From NCBI GenBank assembly GCA_025506515.1, contig CM046452.1, positions 41,243,874 to 41,307,873 on the forward strand: a stretch of DNA of 64,000 nt, given 5' to 3'. Positions within the stretch are counted from its first letter, which is position 1. Every line of letters begins with the position of its first letter. A program made the translations under genes and the position numbers. Shown here in pieces: positions 1-10,575 of this stretch. The notes beneath the pieces were generated by a model. The model made no database searches, was not told the DNA's origin, and was given only the letters and a program-made list of their open reading frames with translations. The stretch comes from Flaveria trinervia (Eukaryota; Streptophyta; Magnoliopsida; Asterales; Asteraceae).

Positions 1-1746
1 ACCAATGATCAAATTGCCAAGTTTGCTAAGAAATCAGATGATGGACACTTTATTGGATACTCTTCCCAAGCTAAGGCTTACAGAGTATACAATCTCAGAA
101 CTAGAATTGTTAAGGAGTCAGCCAATGTGACTTTCAATGACACACACCTTGTGTAGTTGGTTCTGGTCCATATTGGTTTTTTGATCTTGATTTAGTTACC
201 AACTGTTTTAACAAATCTTGTGAGACTGTTTCAGGATCTACAGAAAATTTAAACAAAGGTGATCTTGATCCAAGATTGGAGCTGAGAAGATTTTCAAGTA
301 ACAAAAGGCAGAAAGTTTGGAACTTTGTCCTCTTCCTCATGGGAAGACTACCATTGGTACCAAATGGGTGTTTAGGAATAAGAAGGATGATAGAGGTATT
401 GTCATCAATAACAAAGCTAGACTAGTTGTTCAAGGGTACACACAAGAAGAAAGGATTAACTACACTAATGTCTTTGCTCCTCTAGCAAGACTGGAAGATG
501 TTACGATATTCCTAGCATTTGCTACATCCAAGAACTTCAAGGTCTTTCAACTTGATATGAAGTGTGCTTTTATTTATGGAGTTATTGATGAAGAGGTATA
601 TGTCAAACAACCACCTGGTTTTGTAGATCCTGATCATCCTCTTTATGTCTGCAAACTTGACAAAGCTGTTTATGGGCTGCATTAGGCACCCAGGAAGTGG
701 TATGAGACACTATGAGTGTGTTTGCAATCATGGATACAGGAGAGGTACTATAGATGGAACTCTCTTCATCAAAGGACAGGGAAATGACATACTGTTAGTT
801 CAAGTGTATGTAGATGACATCATCTTTGGTTCAACTAATCCAAAGCTCTGCAAAGACTTTGAGAAGCTGATGAAAGAAATTAAAATGAGTGCCATAGGGG
901 AACTCAATTTCTTTCTGGGAATTCAAGTGAAGCAAGTTGAAGATGGAATCTTCATTAGTCAGTCAAAGTATGTTGAGGACATACTCAAGAGGTTCAATAT
1001 GACTGATTGTAAGATTGCTAAGACATCCATAGTAAGAAACCACTCCCTTGGACCATATCTTGAGGAGGGAGTGTGTGGATGAACACCTTTACTAGGCTAT
1101 GATTGGGTCTCTTATGTATCTTACAGCTAGCAGGCTTGATATCATGTTTGCTACATGTATTTGTGCAAGATATCAAGCCAACCCTAAGATGTCTCACCTT
1201 ATCACTGTCAAGAGGATTCTAAGATACCTCAAAGGTGCCTCAACACTTGGTGTGTGGTATCCTAAGAATCCTGACTTCAATCTATATGCATATATAGATA
1301 GTGATTATGGTGGTTGCAACAGGACTACAAAGTCTACATCTGGGGGATGTCAGTTTCTTGGTGGAAGGGTGGTCTCATGGCAATGCAAGAAACAATCCTG
1401 TGTATCTGCATCAACTACTGAAGCTGAATACATTACTGCTGCAAGCTGCTGTGCTCAAGTGCTTTGGATTTAGAATTAGATGCTGGACTATGGGTTAAAC
1501 TTCAGGAGACTCCCATTCACATAGATAACAACAGTGCTATTTCAATCACAGAGAATCCTGTGCAGCACTCAAAGACCAAACACATCAATATGAGGTATTA
1601 TTTAATAAGAGATAATTATGAAAAGGGATTAACTAACTAGTCAAAGTTCACACACATGAATAATATGATGATCTGTTTACAAAGGCTTTTGTTGAACAGA
1701 GATTTAAATATCTAATATCAGCTATTGGGATGATCAACTTTGAGTA
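1..1746 (+). pseudogene. CopA pol, 3' part: integrase tail, reverse transcriptase, RNase H (broken)
   Basis: This is the downstream part of a Ty1/copia polyprotein gene; its start lies left of the window. Positions 1-153 encode the integrase C-terminal region (GHFIGYSSQAKAYRVYN) and end at a TAG at 154-156. The linker between integrase and RT is mostly deleted near position 300. RT begins near 317 (GTKWVFRNKKDDRG) with the catalytic YVDD at 807-818, then FFLGIQV. RNase H follows with YLTASR, KSTSGGCQFLG and TEAEYI. The final stop is the TAG at 1744-1746. Lesions: a CAG-to-TAG-type stop near 685, a frameshift near 700-715, and stops at 1080-1082 and 1471-1473. RT would copy element RNA and RNase H would remove it, but this copy cannot be functional. 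It is closest to CopG and CopH in this window. Confidence 0.93.
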
Positions 1747-1899
1747 GGTTTTTCTTAAAACTAATTCTTATTATTTCTTAAATTATGTGTGTCCTAAGTT
1801 GTCTAGTTCATCACTTTCATAAGCTCTTGTTTTCTTTGGATGAAAATCTTTTTTAGGACTTTCCTTGGATTTTTGAAAAATTATGATCCTTTAGAAGAT

Positions 1900-2225
1900 A
1901 TGTTTTTACCTTCGAAAGAAAATCATGCCTTCAAAACAAATAACTGTCTAAGAAATTTTACCTTTGGAAGAGACTTCTGAAATATCTTATGAAGCTTAAA
2001 TACTTGTCTCAGACAATTATATGATTTCAAGGACCTTTTCCTTCCAAATCAATTAACTCTCAAAAGCTTTGTTCTTCTATGTACAAAGCATTCAAGTCTT
2101 AATTTCTCTTCCAAAGCAAAATTTTCTAAACTCTCAAGAAATTCTTCCAAAGTCATTTTAGCTTCGGAAGCTTTTTCATTAAATCTTCCAAAGATAATTT
2201 ACCTTCGGAAGCTTTTTGACTTCCA
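1900..2225 (+). repeat. CTTCGGAAG-type motif array in CopA spacer
   Basis: Several exact or near copies of CTTCGGAAG/CTTCCGAAG lie here, for example CTTCGGAAGC near 2163 and 2204, with decayed forms (CTTCGAAAG, CTTTGGAAG, CTTCCAAAG) between them. The motif is an odd-centre inverted repeat with 4-bp arms. The same motif is clustered in the LTRs of CopA, CopF and CopG and in the CopH spacer. Confidence 0.7.
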
Positions 2226-2335
2226 AGAAAACTACTTTTTGAGCAAAACTAAACTACTTTATCAGAGGTGGGACCGACATCCGAATTTCAAAGTTCATCC
2301 TCTTTCATTAAACTTTATCTTAAATCCTTTTCACG

Positions 2336-2342
2336 TATAAAA
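2336..2342 (+). promoter_or_regulatory. TATA box upstream of CopA ORF3
   Basis: The sequence CACGTATAAAACCC contains TATAAAA, 114-120 bases before the ORF3 ATG at 2456. CopH has CATATAAAACCC at the matching place and almost the same distance from its ORF3 ATG. Confidence 0.6.
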
Positions 2343-2455
2343 CCCAACGGTTTCCCCCTCTTTCTATTATCTGCTTCTTCCTGTAAACCTAAAATCCCAA
2401 ATTTCTCTCTCAAATTTCTTTCTTCTTTCTTTCTTCATCCATAAGCTACCACACA

Positions 2456-4246
2456 ATGGCCAACCCTGCTCACAGAAATGTACTGAACTTTACCTTGTAG
2501 TTACACAGGCAACACAACCAGGTTGCTCTGTTACGCTCTGAGAAAGATCCTCATTTCTCAGAGGTGTGTCTTTTCTTAGCTTTGTCCAACTACTTCACCT
2601 CCCTAATCATTGATCCTCCACTGTATGAGGATCACTAGCTTGAATTTGGAAGACCTGCCAAGAGATCATTATGGATGGGGAGAAGGCACTATTTGCCACA
2701 GTGCAGGGGAGAACAGTCTTCATCACTCCGGCCATCATCAACATGCATCTTCAGCTAGATGATGAAGAAGGTGAGGTGTTCATCCTAAAGGAGCTGTCAA
2801 TCATTCCTTTGAGTAGATGGGGTATAAGGGAGACTTCTCTGTAAAAACCTTCTCAAAAAGGGAAGGTCTCATCCCAGTGGTTATCCACAGCATATCCAAC
2901 AACCATTATTGATGGACCAGATTCCTGAGCATCTCTCCTTTATCATCCATGGAATGATTCAAGGGTTAATTCAGGTATTCTCAATTTGTTTATACAAATT
3001 TACTTGCCAACTTAGACTGCTTAGAATATTACATGTTTCCTAGATATGTCCAATACATTCTTAACTGTGAACTGGGCTGGCAGTTAAGGGGAACATGTAA
3101 CATTTTTAACTGGGACAGATGAAGCCCGACATCATTAAAATAATAAGAAAGCCTACTTTTGGCTTCTCTGGGGTAGAAACAACCCTAGTCCCAAAAATCT
3201 TAGAGCTCATTGCTCAAAGTGACAACCGAGCAGCATCAACTAGTGTTGAACCCACACTTCTATATCACTACCACTCAAACATACTCAATCACCCTCACCT
3301 ACCAGTGAAAATCCAAACGAACCCCCTGCTCAGACTATTCAGTCTGTGGAGGCCCCCATACACTCAACCATATAGGAGGAAGTGAAAACTAGAGGTCCCA
3401 CTTCTCCTAAGGAGCAGACCACTTCCATCTCTTTAAGGATCAGTGTTGAGGTTCCTCAAGCTCAGCCTGATGAGCTCATTATCCACCTCTCCCAAACTGC
3501 CTTAAGCCATCACTCTGAGTCTCAACACTCAGGTGATTAACCTTCAGGGGACAGTTACCATACCCAGCCTTTAGATCTCAATCAACCTATCCAAACCTTA
3601 ACTTCTATACTGATGAAGATTTAGGTTTCAGTGAGTACCATCATTCTCTTTTCTTTTCCCCTAATCAAAGAGAGATGAGTACTCCTAAGTCTCCTTTTTC
3701 TAGCCCACATCAATCACCTACAACTGAGGTGGACACTTCAAAACTTGTTCAGGATGTCCATATGGAAGAGGATCTCACATTAGAAAGTTATTACATCGTT
3801 AAGACCTAAACTATGGAAACTTAGCCCACTGACATCTCAACTAAGATTGCTAGTGCGTAGAGGAAATCTACAAGCCAAGAATCTGAAGTTGGTGGTGAGA
3901 CTAAGGACTTTGGTCCAATCATCTCATCCACAAATGACTCTTCTGATGAAAATGAGGGGAATCTTAGACTAAAGGTGCAATAACTATCTACAACATGCAC
4001 CTATTTAGTCTCCAAGGTTAGTCACCTTGAATCTCAAGTGATTACCTTGCATAACAGGGTCAATGATCAGCAACTTGAGATTTCATATCTTAAGGAACAA
4101 CTAGCTGGGAGACCTTTAAGAGGACCTCAACCAGGAACACAAGAACTTGTGGAGGTGGTTGACCTAACTCCTAGATCACCTATGCAAGTGGGTGATGCTA
4201 CCAAAAAGGGAGAGAAAGTCATCACTGCCACAAAACCTCAAAGTTC
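2456..4246 (+). pseudogene. CopA ORF3, 5' part (third gene after pol), interrupted by CopB
   Basis: ORF3 begins at ATGGCC (2456). Function is unknown. It is homologous to the third gene of all the other elements here. An early TAG lies near 2494, with further stops and frameshifts. Recognisable pieces are FITPAII (about 2720-2740), a degraded W-x-x-L-I segment near 2870, and YYMFPRYVQ at 3027-3053, the family's YPRF-type motif. From 3110 the sequence becomes proline, serine and acidic rich, then a probable coiled coil near 4000-4125 (VSHLESQVITLHNRVNDQQ). At 4246 the gene is cut by CopB and resumes at 48089 in the same sense. A splice explanation for the frame changes was considered and rejected. 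No transmembrane segment is evident, so an envelope role is not supported. Confidence 0.8.
4242..4246. repeat. Target site duplication of CopB, left copy (agttc)
   Basis: AGTTC directly precedes the CopB 5' LTR. The same five bases follow the 3' LTR at 48089-48093. Five bases is the usual copia target duplication. Confidence 0.85.
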
Positions 4247-4982
4247 TATAGACACATATGTACCTAGTTTCTGATCTTAATGTAATATGTTTTTATTATC
4301 TTACACATATGTAATAGTTTGGGTACTTAAAGAAATACAAATGTTTGGTTGTGTTTATAATGTTTAATATTTCATTAATTAATAGTTTAATGCTTATTGA
4401 ATTGACTATATAGGTCTGTGGTTGTTTCAACTAATTTTATTAATGTAATGATAATTAATTATAGTCAAATTTAGTATTATGAAGTTCACATGCGAATGGC
4501 CCATGCTAATGGACCATACGTATGAATAAGTTCATGCGAATGATTTAGTCGCACGACTGAATCAGGAGACTGGATCAGTCGCACGAATGTAACATGAGAC
4601 TGACTCAATCTCACGACTGAACACTCAATCGTACGAATGGATCAACCGCATGGCTCAATCGCACGACTGAACCATGTTAATGGTTCAGTCACCCAGATGA
4701 GAAACCCTAACCTGTAAATACCACCTAATTGATGGAAAACGTAAGAATTAAGAACTCTTCGACTACATACGTACCCTAGCCATCCAAAGACCTCTAAGAA
4801 CCTGTTCCAAGTTCATAGATCTCACTCGATCAATTCCTGATCGTTCTTAACGTTTAGATTCAATTCATAATTGTTTTGACGTGTGTTCTCACTGATTAGA
4901 TCGCCTCAAATAGGATTCTGCACTATTTGATTCGGTATACACGTATTTCAGTTAGTACATCGTCCAGTACACGATCCTAACA
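4247..4982 (+). repeat. CopB 5' LTR
   Basis: This 736-bp LTR runs from TATAGACACAT (TG changed to TA) to CGATCCTAACA. It matches 34790-35449 plus 48035-48088. About 4480-4700 holds an array of motifs such as TCGCACGACTGA and ATGCGAATG. The expected TATA box is mutated to TGTAAATA at 4713-4720; the 3' copy has intact TATAAATA. Confidence 0.92.
4480..4700 (+). repeat. TCGCACGA-type motif array in CopB 5' LTR
   Basis: Repeated short quasi-palindromes share the core TCGCACGA or TCGTACGA flanked by AGT/ACT; AGTCG-CA-CGACT lies at 4547-4558. They sit just upstream of the TATA position. Similar arrays occur at 6140-6390, 8930-9200, 31980-32190 and 35035-35215. Confidence 0.75.
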
Positions 4983-4984
4983 AG

Positions 4985-4998
4985 TGGTATCAAAGCAG
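4985..4998 (+). other. CopB primer binding site
   Basis: TGGTATCAAAGCAG begins two bases after the 5' LTR. It resembles the complement of the 3' end of plant initiator tRNA-Met (TGGTATCAGAGC) with small differences. The following sequence is not the expected gag leader but the reverse complement of ORF3, the sign of a rearranged body. Confidence 0.75.
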
Positions 4999-6060
4999 CA
5001 TCCCCGGACTCCCCTGGGCGTCCACCAACCGCCCTCAATCCTCTATCTATGGCAACCACCCAGCTGCCCACAATCATCGTGAGAGGCTCCTCATCACTCT
5101 CTTCTTCCTCATCGGGAGGACAGAAGTCTTGGTGAAAGCTGGTTGTAGTGGCATCTGGATGTGTAGGGGGTGAATGAGTAACCTGTGTAGTGAGGCCCCT
5201 TGAAGAAACGGGCCCGAAGTCTCACCTGTATCACTGTCATCCTCAGAGTCGTCAGATGGAAGAGCAATTAGCTTAATATCCTACCCGGCGCCACATAATC
5301 AGCCTAGGCCAGATGCCCGAAGAGTCTTTTAACCGGGGGTTTGACCTACTTCCCCGGTAGACCTTCATGCGACCCAGTGTCATATCATCCATAATCTCCA
5401 ACGACACAGCGTCGTGGCTCTCCATGGGCAGTGTGGGCAACTTCTCATGAAAGATCATCTGCAAGAATCTAGGGTACATGCAGAATCCCTCATTGCCCTT
5501 AGCCTCCAGATTCTCTATCAGATAAGAGAATATCATGCTAGAGAAGCTGAAAAGGTGGTTCAGTACAAGTGCCACATAGGCATTTTGAATCTGGTTTGAA
5601 AGATCATCAAACCCACCCCTTCACAAAGCCAAGCACTTAAGGATGACATGTGCTAAGTACTTGTACTGGGGACACAGGTTAATCTTGTTGAGCACACCTG
5701 CATTAATATCCCCAACATACTTCATTCTTAAGAAGCACCCTCTCACTCTCAAAGGGGGAAGTCTGGTAGGGTGGTCTGCACCATCACCCAAACCAAGAGC
5801 CCATTGAACATCCTTAGCGGTGACCTCAATATCCATCCCAAAAATAGAACTCCTCATGCTGTATGGCTCATGTGAGCAGTCAACTGATGCCCCTCCCAGA
5901 AGGCCTGCTAAATAGACCTATAGGGAGTGCATGGGGTGGAAATAGCCCTGTAGATCCTGGATCACTTGAGGAAAGCAATGATCCTCGCAAACTCGGCACC
6001 GTTTCGAGTCATGGCATCTAAATGAGCACATATGTTGTGCTTGGGGTGATGGACCACCTG
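4998..6060 (-). pseudogene. CopB ORF3, N-terminal half, inverted
   Basis: Read on the minus strand from about 6060, this encodes the N-terminal half of ORF3: MTRNGAEFARIIAFLK near 6010, then MRSSIFGMDIEV (from 5857), KYLAHVILKCLAL, then in another frame a segment ending FCMYPRFLQMIF (5456-5491), the family's YPRF motif. Positions 4998-5240 are the reverse complement of 32412-32655, where the same gene continues on the plus strand toward the 3' LTR. Stops (for example in the FLK region) and a frameshift near 5600 show it is dead. Function is unknown. Its orientation is opposite to the LTR beside it. Confidence 0.75.
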
Positions 6061-6732
6061 TCAGTCATCAATTTGTAACACAAGAAACATAGACATTAGA
6101 TCACCACACAACACAAATCGGTTCTAATTAACCTAGTTGAATTCATTCTGGTTCAATCATGCGATTAAACCATGCGATTGAGTTTAGTCGGTGGACCTGG
6201 CATGCGACTGGATTCAATGGGTGACTGAGCATGCAACTGAGTTTAATCGGGTGACTGAGCATGCATGTGGTTCAGTCGGCTGACTGAGCTCATTCGTATC
6301 ACTTCGGCCAATTGAGTCCCTCGGTCAACTCAGTCGTGCGATTGTAGTTCATCCGTGTGTCCGGTCGCATGTCCCACTGTTCGTTCAACTGAAACTCGAA
6401 TTTGCACCAAAACATAGAATTAGATGTTGTTTTTTGGTTCATTAGACTTCCAATCACTTTACTAATAACCTAATAACTTTAATTTCAACATTTTACTCGG
6501 TTTAGTTAGGTTATTAGTCCATTCACAGGTTCGGTTCTAGTTAGGTCCAATTTCTTGATTTTTGAGGCAAATCGATGGAGTTTTTGGCATGGTCATACCG
6601 CATGTTACCTGTATAGTCACCAACAAAAGTTAGAATATCAAGCTATGTAATCAATTTGAGTCAGAGGAAATTTTGGCAGAGTAACGGTAGGTTGTGCGAT
6701 TTTAGGGTGATTGGGGTTCATGAGTTGAATGT
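6061..6732. other. Noncoding stretch with TCGCACGA-type array
   Basis: No convincing coding sequence is seen. About 6140-6390 is an array of motifs like TCAGTCGTGCGATTG and ATGCGACTG, related to the CopB LTR array. 6391-6689 is AT-rich and featureless. 6690-6732 nearly repeats 8848-8889 on the other side of CopF. On the minus strand this stretch lies upstream of the inverted ORF3, so it may be part of CopB's spacer. Confidence 0.5.
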
Positions 6733-7558
6733 TGCAGGATCGGTGTTTGTCACTTAAACACATAGGTTTTCTCTCAAACTCATCTAGAATCATACTCGTG
6801 TAAGAATCAATAAAAGTTGATCACAATATGAAAAGTAACTAAGATCACAGAGAGATTATTTTCAAGACACTTTTATATTCTCAACTCAAAATACAAAGAC
6901 TCTTACAAGCAGATGATAATCTTACCACTATGAGTTACAAGGAGAACCTATATATAATACTATCTACAGCCGGATATACTTTGATACCAGCTAGGATCCT
7001 TTAGCTAAAGCCTATACTACAAGACTATAGTTAAGGTATCTCGGTTAAAGTCTTATCCGAGATTTGGTAGTTAGGACATGTCCCTGACTTACCTTTTGTC
7101 ACCAACTAAAGTTGGCAACTGTACTATCATTAAAAGGCAAACAGTGGAATAAGTATGGTCAACAACATGGTTCTGCAGCGGAGTGTCAGAGACCATACTT
7201 GTGTCCACTGGTTATAGCAGTGTCTTGCGAAGTATAAATGGCTTCGGAAGAGTAAGTACTTCCGAAGCCACTTTATACTTCGGAAGAGGCTACTTCTTCC
7301 AAGGCTTGGAGACTTCTTCTTTTCATCATACTTCGGAAGTGTTCTTCACTTTATTCTTCTAAGTCTTGAACTTCGGAAGTATGCATTTGTCTTCGGAAGT
7401 AGAGTTCTATCTTCAGAAGTTGGACTTCACCTTTGTCTTTGGAAGAATTCTACAACCTTCGGAAGTTCCATGATAAGCTTCAGAAGCCCTTGCATGCAGC
7501 ACCAAAACAACTTAAGTGATATAGTTTTGGTTGCATTAGCCTTCTTCTTGATCCAACA
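6733..7558 (-). repeat. CopF 3' LTR
   Basis: Read on the minus strand the LTR starts TGTTGGATCAAG after a PPT (CTAGGGGGAGTT) and ends CCGATCCTGCA. Its end matches the ends of the CopA and CopG LTRs (GGTCCTGCA), so all three are one family. It contains a dense CTTCGGAAG/CTTCCGAAG array at 7225-7480, and a TATA-like TATATATAGG on the minus strand near 6951-6960. Confidence 0.85.
7225..7480 (-). repeat. CTTCGGAAG motif array in CopF LTR
   Basis: At least eight copies or near copies of CTTCGGAAG or CTTCCGAAG lie in about 255 bp, the densest array of this motif in the window. On the minus strand the array lies upstream of the TATA-like site, so in U3. Confidence 0.85.
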
Positions 7559-8825
7559 AACTCCCCCTAGGCTGATGCTACCAAAACTTCACTTTTCTGA
7601 CTTCTCAAAGCTTTCAGCACCAAGGAGAGCAAGTATTTGTCTGTCTCTTTGTTCTTCCCTGATGTGGTGTTGAGAAGCTTATACAGATACTTGGTAGATA
7701 GAAAATCCAGTCTGTCACCTTGGATAATGTGTACCCTTTGTTGTTGCCCTCTGAAAAGAGTTAGTTGATGGGAACTGTAATCATATTCCCATCAAACTAT
7801 AGGTTCCAATTTAGGACCTTCCACCATATGTAGAAAGGTAGAACCTTTGGTGGGAGATCTTTCCTTGTCTTCCTGTCTTCTCAACTTCAACTCTTCTTCA
7901 ATCTTTGCTTTTGCAGTTAGCTCAGCTAAATGAAGACTGCTGAGATGATTTCTAACGAGTGCAGCAGTTTTAGAGTTGGAGGGGTTGGAGAATGGCTTCT
8001 CTGCTAACTCAGCAATGTCGAATCTGCTAGAGTGTAACAGAGAGGTTGCATTGAGTCTGTTGACTTCACCATTCTCTCTTTCCACAACAAAGTTGTGAGA
8101 AGGTTCATCGAACCTCCACTGGATTATCTTCCTTCTATGCATAAGAGACTGACTAGGAATCTTGTCCTCTTTTCTTGTATCCAGCAGAGTCACCAGTTTC
8201 CTTCTGAGCTTCTTTTCTTCCTCATTTAAAGAGTTTGGATTGAGGCCCAAAAGTCTTGCAGCCTGGTCCAAAGTTCCTCTAGGCAAATCAAGGAATCTGT
8301 CTCTTGTGAGGGAACTTGAAGATCCGTCTACATAGGTGATGTTAACAGAGTCTTCTACACAAGAGACTTCACTCAAAGTAATGCAATTAGTGAGCTTTAT
8401 CTTGATTTCCTTAAACTCCTCAAGGGAGAGATGTTGAGAAGGCTAAAGGGATGGTTTGGAGGGTAAATGGGTAGGTTTAGGTTCTGAGGTTCTGGCTAGT
8501 GTTTTGGGTTGGATAATAGGAAGTTTCGGTGGTTGAGGTGAGGGAGTAGTAGTAGGTAGTGATGTGGGTTCAGGGGTGAAAGGTTCAGGTTTAATGGTGA
8601 ATGGTGAGGGTGAAGGTTCAGGTTATGGTTGGGTGGAAGCAGTGAAGGTCATCCCTTTTACCCTTCTATATATCTCTTTCCTTTTCTGCATCCGGATGTC
8701 AGCCTTAATTTCACTGACAATCCGTTGGAGTGTCCTTTCAGACATAGGACCCACCTGCCTACCAGAGAAGCGGTGAGCCGAAGATAGTCCTTCATCCAGG
8801 CTTTCTCAGTGAGCTTATCTAAATG
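7559..8825 (-). pseudogene. CopF ORF3, C-terminal part
   Basis: On the minus strand, a proline-rich linker (PEPSPSPFTIKPEP, about 8630-8400) is followed by a 194-codon open stretch (8376-7792) with KIIQWRFDEPSHNF and a basic helical segment (KAKIEEELKLRRQEDKE). It aligns with the C-terminal domain of CopA ORF3 (IIGWRYDSNKRALI, 48257 onward). Downstream is the PPT at 7559-7569 and the LTR, so gene and LTR are contiguous parts of one element. Everything upstream of the linker (N-terminal ORF3, pol, gag, 5' LTR) is missing, so this is a 3'-end fragment. Function is unknown. Confidence 0.75.
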
Positions 8826-9200
8826 TTTTCAAGTTAAAAGGATCACGGCTGTGTGATTTTAGGGCGATTGGGGTTGATGAGTTGAATGTGATCGACTATG
8901 GCCCTATTTATACTGAATTTGATTTCAATCGGCCGACTGAACCCATTCGCTCGGTTCATTCAGGTGAATGGACCTCAGTCGTGCGATTGGTTCAGTCGAT
9001 CACATTCAGTCGGCCGACTGGGATTCAGTCGGGCGATTGACTCATTCGCACAGCACCATTCGGGCGATTGGCTCAATATGGAAAGCCATTCGGTTGAATG
9101 GTTCATACTCATGCTCCATTCGGCTGTCTAGGGCATAAGTATGGTCCATTCGTACGGTTGGTCCATACTCATGGTCCATCGTCCGATTGGATCATACTCA
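8826..9200 (-). promoter_or_regulatory. TCGCACGA-type array plus TATA box, probable internal promoter of CopB ORF3
   Basis: On the minus strand an array of quasi-palindromic motifs (CAGTCGTGCGATTG, CATTCGTACGGTTG and relatives) runs from 9200 to about 8930. A perfect TATA box, TATAAATA at 8905-8912 within CAGTATAAATAGGGCC, follows. The bases after the TATA recur at 6690-6732. This repeats the array-then-TATA order of the CopB LTR (array 35035-35215, TATA 35231-35238). The downstream ORF3 start is disrupted by CopF, so the link to ORF3 is inferred. Confidence 0.5.
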
Positions 9201-9269
9201 TGATTTTGACTTTATGACCATTTGACATTTTACACCCTTTAATATATTGATTAAACGTTTTAAGCACCC

Positions 9270-9410
9270 GATCATCTTAGACATGATCCTTTTAACTTGA
9301 AAACTTTTGATCACCTCAGACGTGATCCTTTTAAAACACTTTGTCACCTCAGACGTGACTCATTTTACATTTGAAAACCTGTGTGGTCACCTCAGACGTG
9401 ACCTTTTTTA
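9270..9410. repeat. Degenerate tandem repeat of a 17-bp imperfect palindrome
   Basis: Four units centred on GTCACCTCAGACGTGAC or a close variant begin near 9270, 9309, 9343 and 9386, spaced 34-43 bp, with TTTTAA-rich spacers. The first unit is the most decayed (GATCATCTTAGACATGATC). Confidence 0.8.
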
Positions 9411-10575
9411 AGTGATTAAGTTCCCGATTGAATTCCATGGCATAATCCAATGTTTAACAAACTAAATTGTCAAAAGTTTAAACAAACTAAAAGAAATAAA
9501 ATTAAAATCCAAAACTAAGACATGTTTTTGTGATTTTGTGAGGGGTAAATCCTAAGATATAAATCTAAAGAATTCATTTCCTAAAAAAACAGCTTCAATT
9601 CATTTTGACCATACATGGACCAATTCAATTTGGACTCATATAGGAAAGTCAAATCATTCAGGACATGCTATCAAAACCTTTTGATGCTCTATTCTTGTTT
9701 TTCATCTAGAGTCGTTAGCAATTTTATGAAATCATACTAGTACTATTAGATCTCCACATTGATTTGGACTTTCAAGAATTGTAGCCATGAAAATTGTGAG
9801 TATACTTTTCCTCTTAAATCCATACACTGACTTTTAACACAGATTGGTGATAATTTAAGGATTAATTATTTCAACCCACATTTGTGGATCCCACGCTTAT
9901 GTGGTAATCAATATTCCTCAGGAGAATTTTGAGCGGTCTACGGGTATTTTGACAAGAAGAAACTATTCTTAGAGCTTTCAAAGAGAAGCCAAGCCTTAGG
10001 TCAGTGCCATCGCACAGTAGAGAGGCAGCAAACAATAATGAATTCTAGAATATCTAGGTTACGCTTATCCCCATGTCAGTGCCATCGCACAGCAGAGCGG
10101 CACACAACCTATCTTCTTGTTAGAGCATCTTTATTTTTTCTTTTGCACATAACGCACCAACAACATAAGTTATTAGCTTGATTGCGTTTAATTTTCATTT
10201 TTTCATGCTTTGGTCTTTTTATGGTCATCCACACACATTTGTGCCGTTTATTTGCTCGTCACCCCTTATTGGAAATAACTGATTGTGTTAACTAGTGATA
10301 AGATGGGAAACCAGAGTCAGTTGAACAACTTAGTATGTTCTTGACATCACCAACAAGGTCTAATCATCTATTGTGTTAAATCTACCAACATATTATCTGT
10401 GGTCAAGCAATCTCTAGGTCTACTTTCTTTGTGTTACCTTAGTATTAACTAGTTTTACCATCATTTTTCCTTTTATATTGCTCAAACTACACAGACTTAT
10501 ACTTTGAACTTCGTATCTTATTCAATTTAAACTTTTAAAGTCCCTATTGATTTGTTCTTATGTACTATCATTTTC
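9411..10575. other. Noncoding stretch left of CopC, part of the CopB spacer
   Basis: No credible coding sequence is seen. It is AT-rich with a direct repeat of about 28 bp (TCAGTGCCATCGCACAG...) at 10001-10028 and 10076-10103. It ends in the CopC target site TTTTC (10571-10575). Joined across CopC to 25504 onward, it would connect to the end of CopD pol on the minus strand, so it is probably the spacer between pol and ORF3 of CopB. Confidence 0.5.
10571..10575. repeat. Target site duplication of CopC, left copy (ttttc)
   Basis: TTTTC directly precedes CopC and recurs at 25504-25508 directly after it. Confidence 0.85.

Larger units (their letters stand above)
1747..2455 (+). promoter_or_regulatory. 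CopA spacer between pol and ORF3, probable internal promoter region
   Basis: This noncoding stretch separates the pol stop from the ORF3 ATG. Its first two thirds (about 1900-2225) hold scattered copies of the family motif CTTCGGAAG or CTTCCAAAG. A block that begins GGTGGGACCGACATCCG near 2268 is also present upstream of ORF3 in CopH. A TATA box follows, then a pyrimidine-rich leader of about 110 bases ending in ACACAATGGCC, a good plant start context. The order motif array, TATA, leader, ATG is what one expects of a polymerase II promoter. That it is active is inference. Confidence 0.6.

Noticed and set aside
2950..3045. A possible short intron in CopA/CopG ORF3 (GTATTCTC...CCTAG), because CopG changes frame there and both contain GT...AG.
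   Set aside because: In CopA and CopH the conserved reading runs straight through in one frame to YYMFPRY, and removing the segment would delete the conserved YPRF-type motif. The CopG frame change is one base and looks like decay.
6721..6732. aatgt at 6728-6732 and 8885-8889 as a simple CopF target duplication.
   Set aside because: The match extends over about 42 bp, so it is not a 5-bp target copy.
7225..7480. Heat-shock elements, because CTTCCGAAGCTTC contains TTC and GAA blocks.
   Set aside because: The usual nGAAnnTTCn spacing is met only occasionally; the core TTC-C-GAA has a one-base gap. I keep it as a family motif without assigning a factor.
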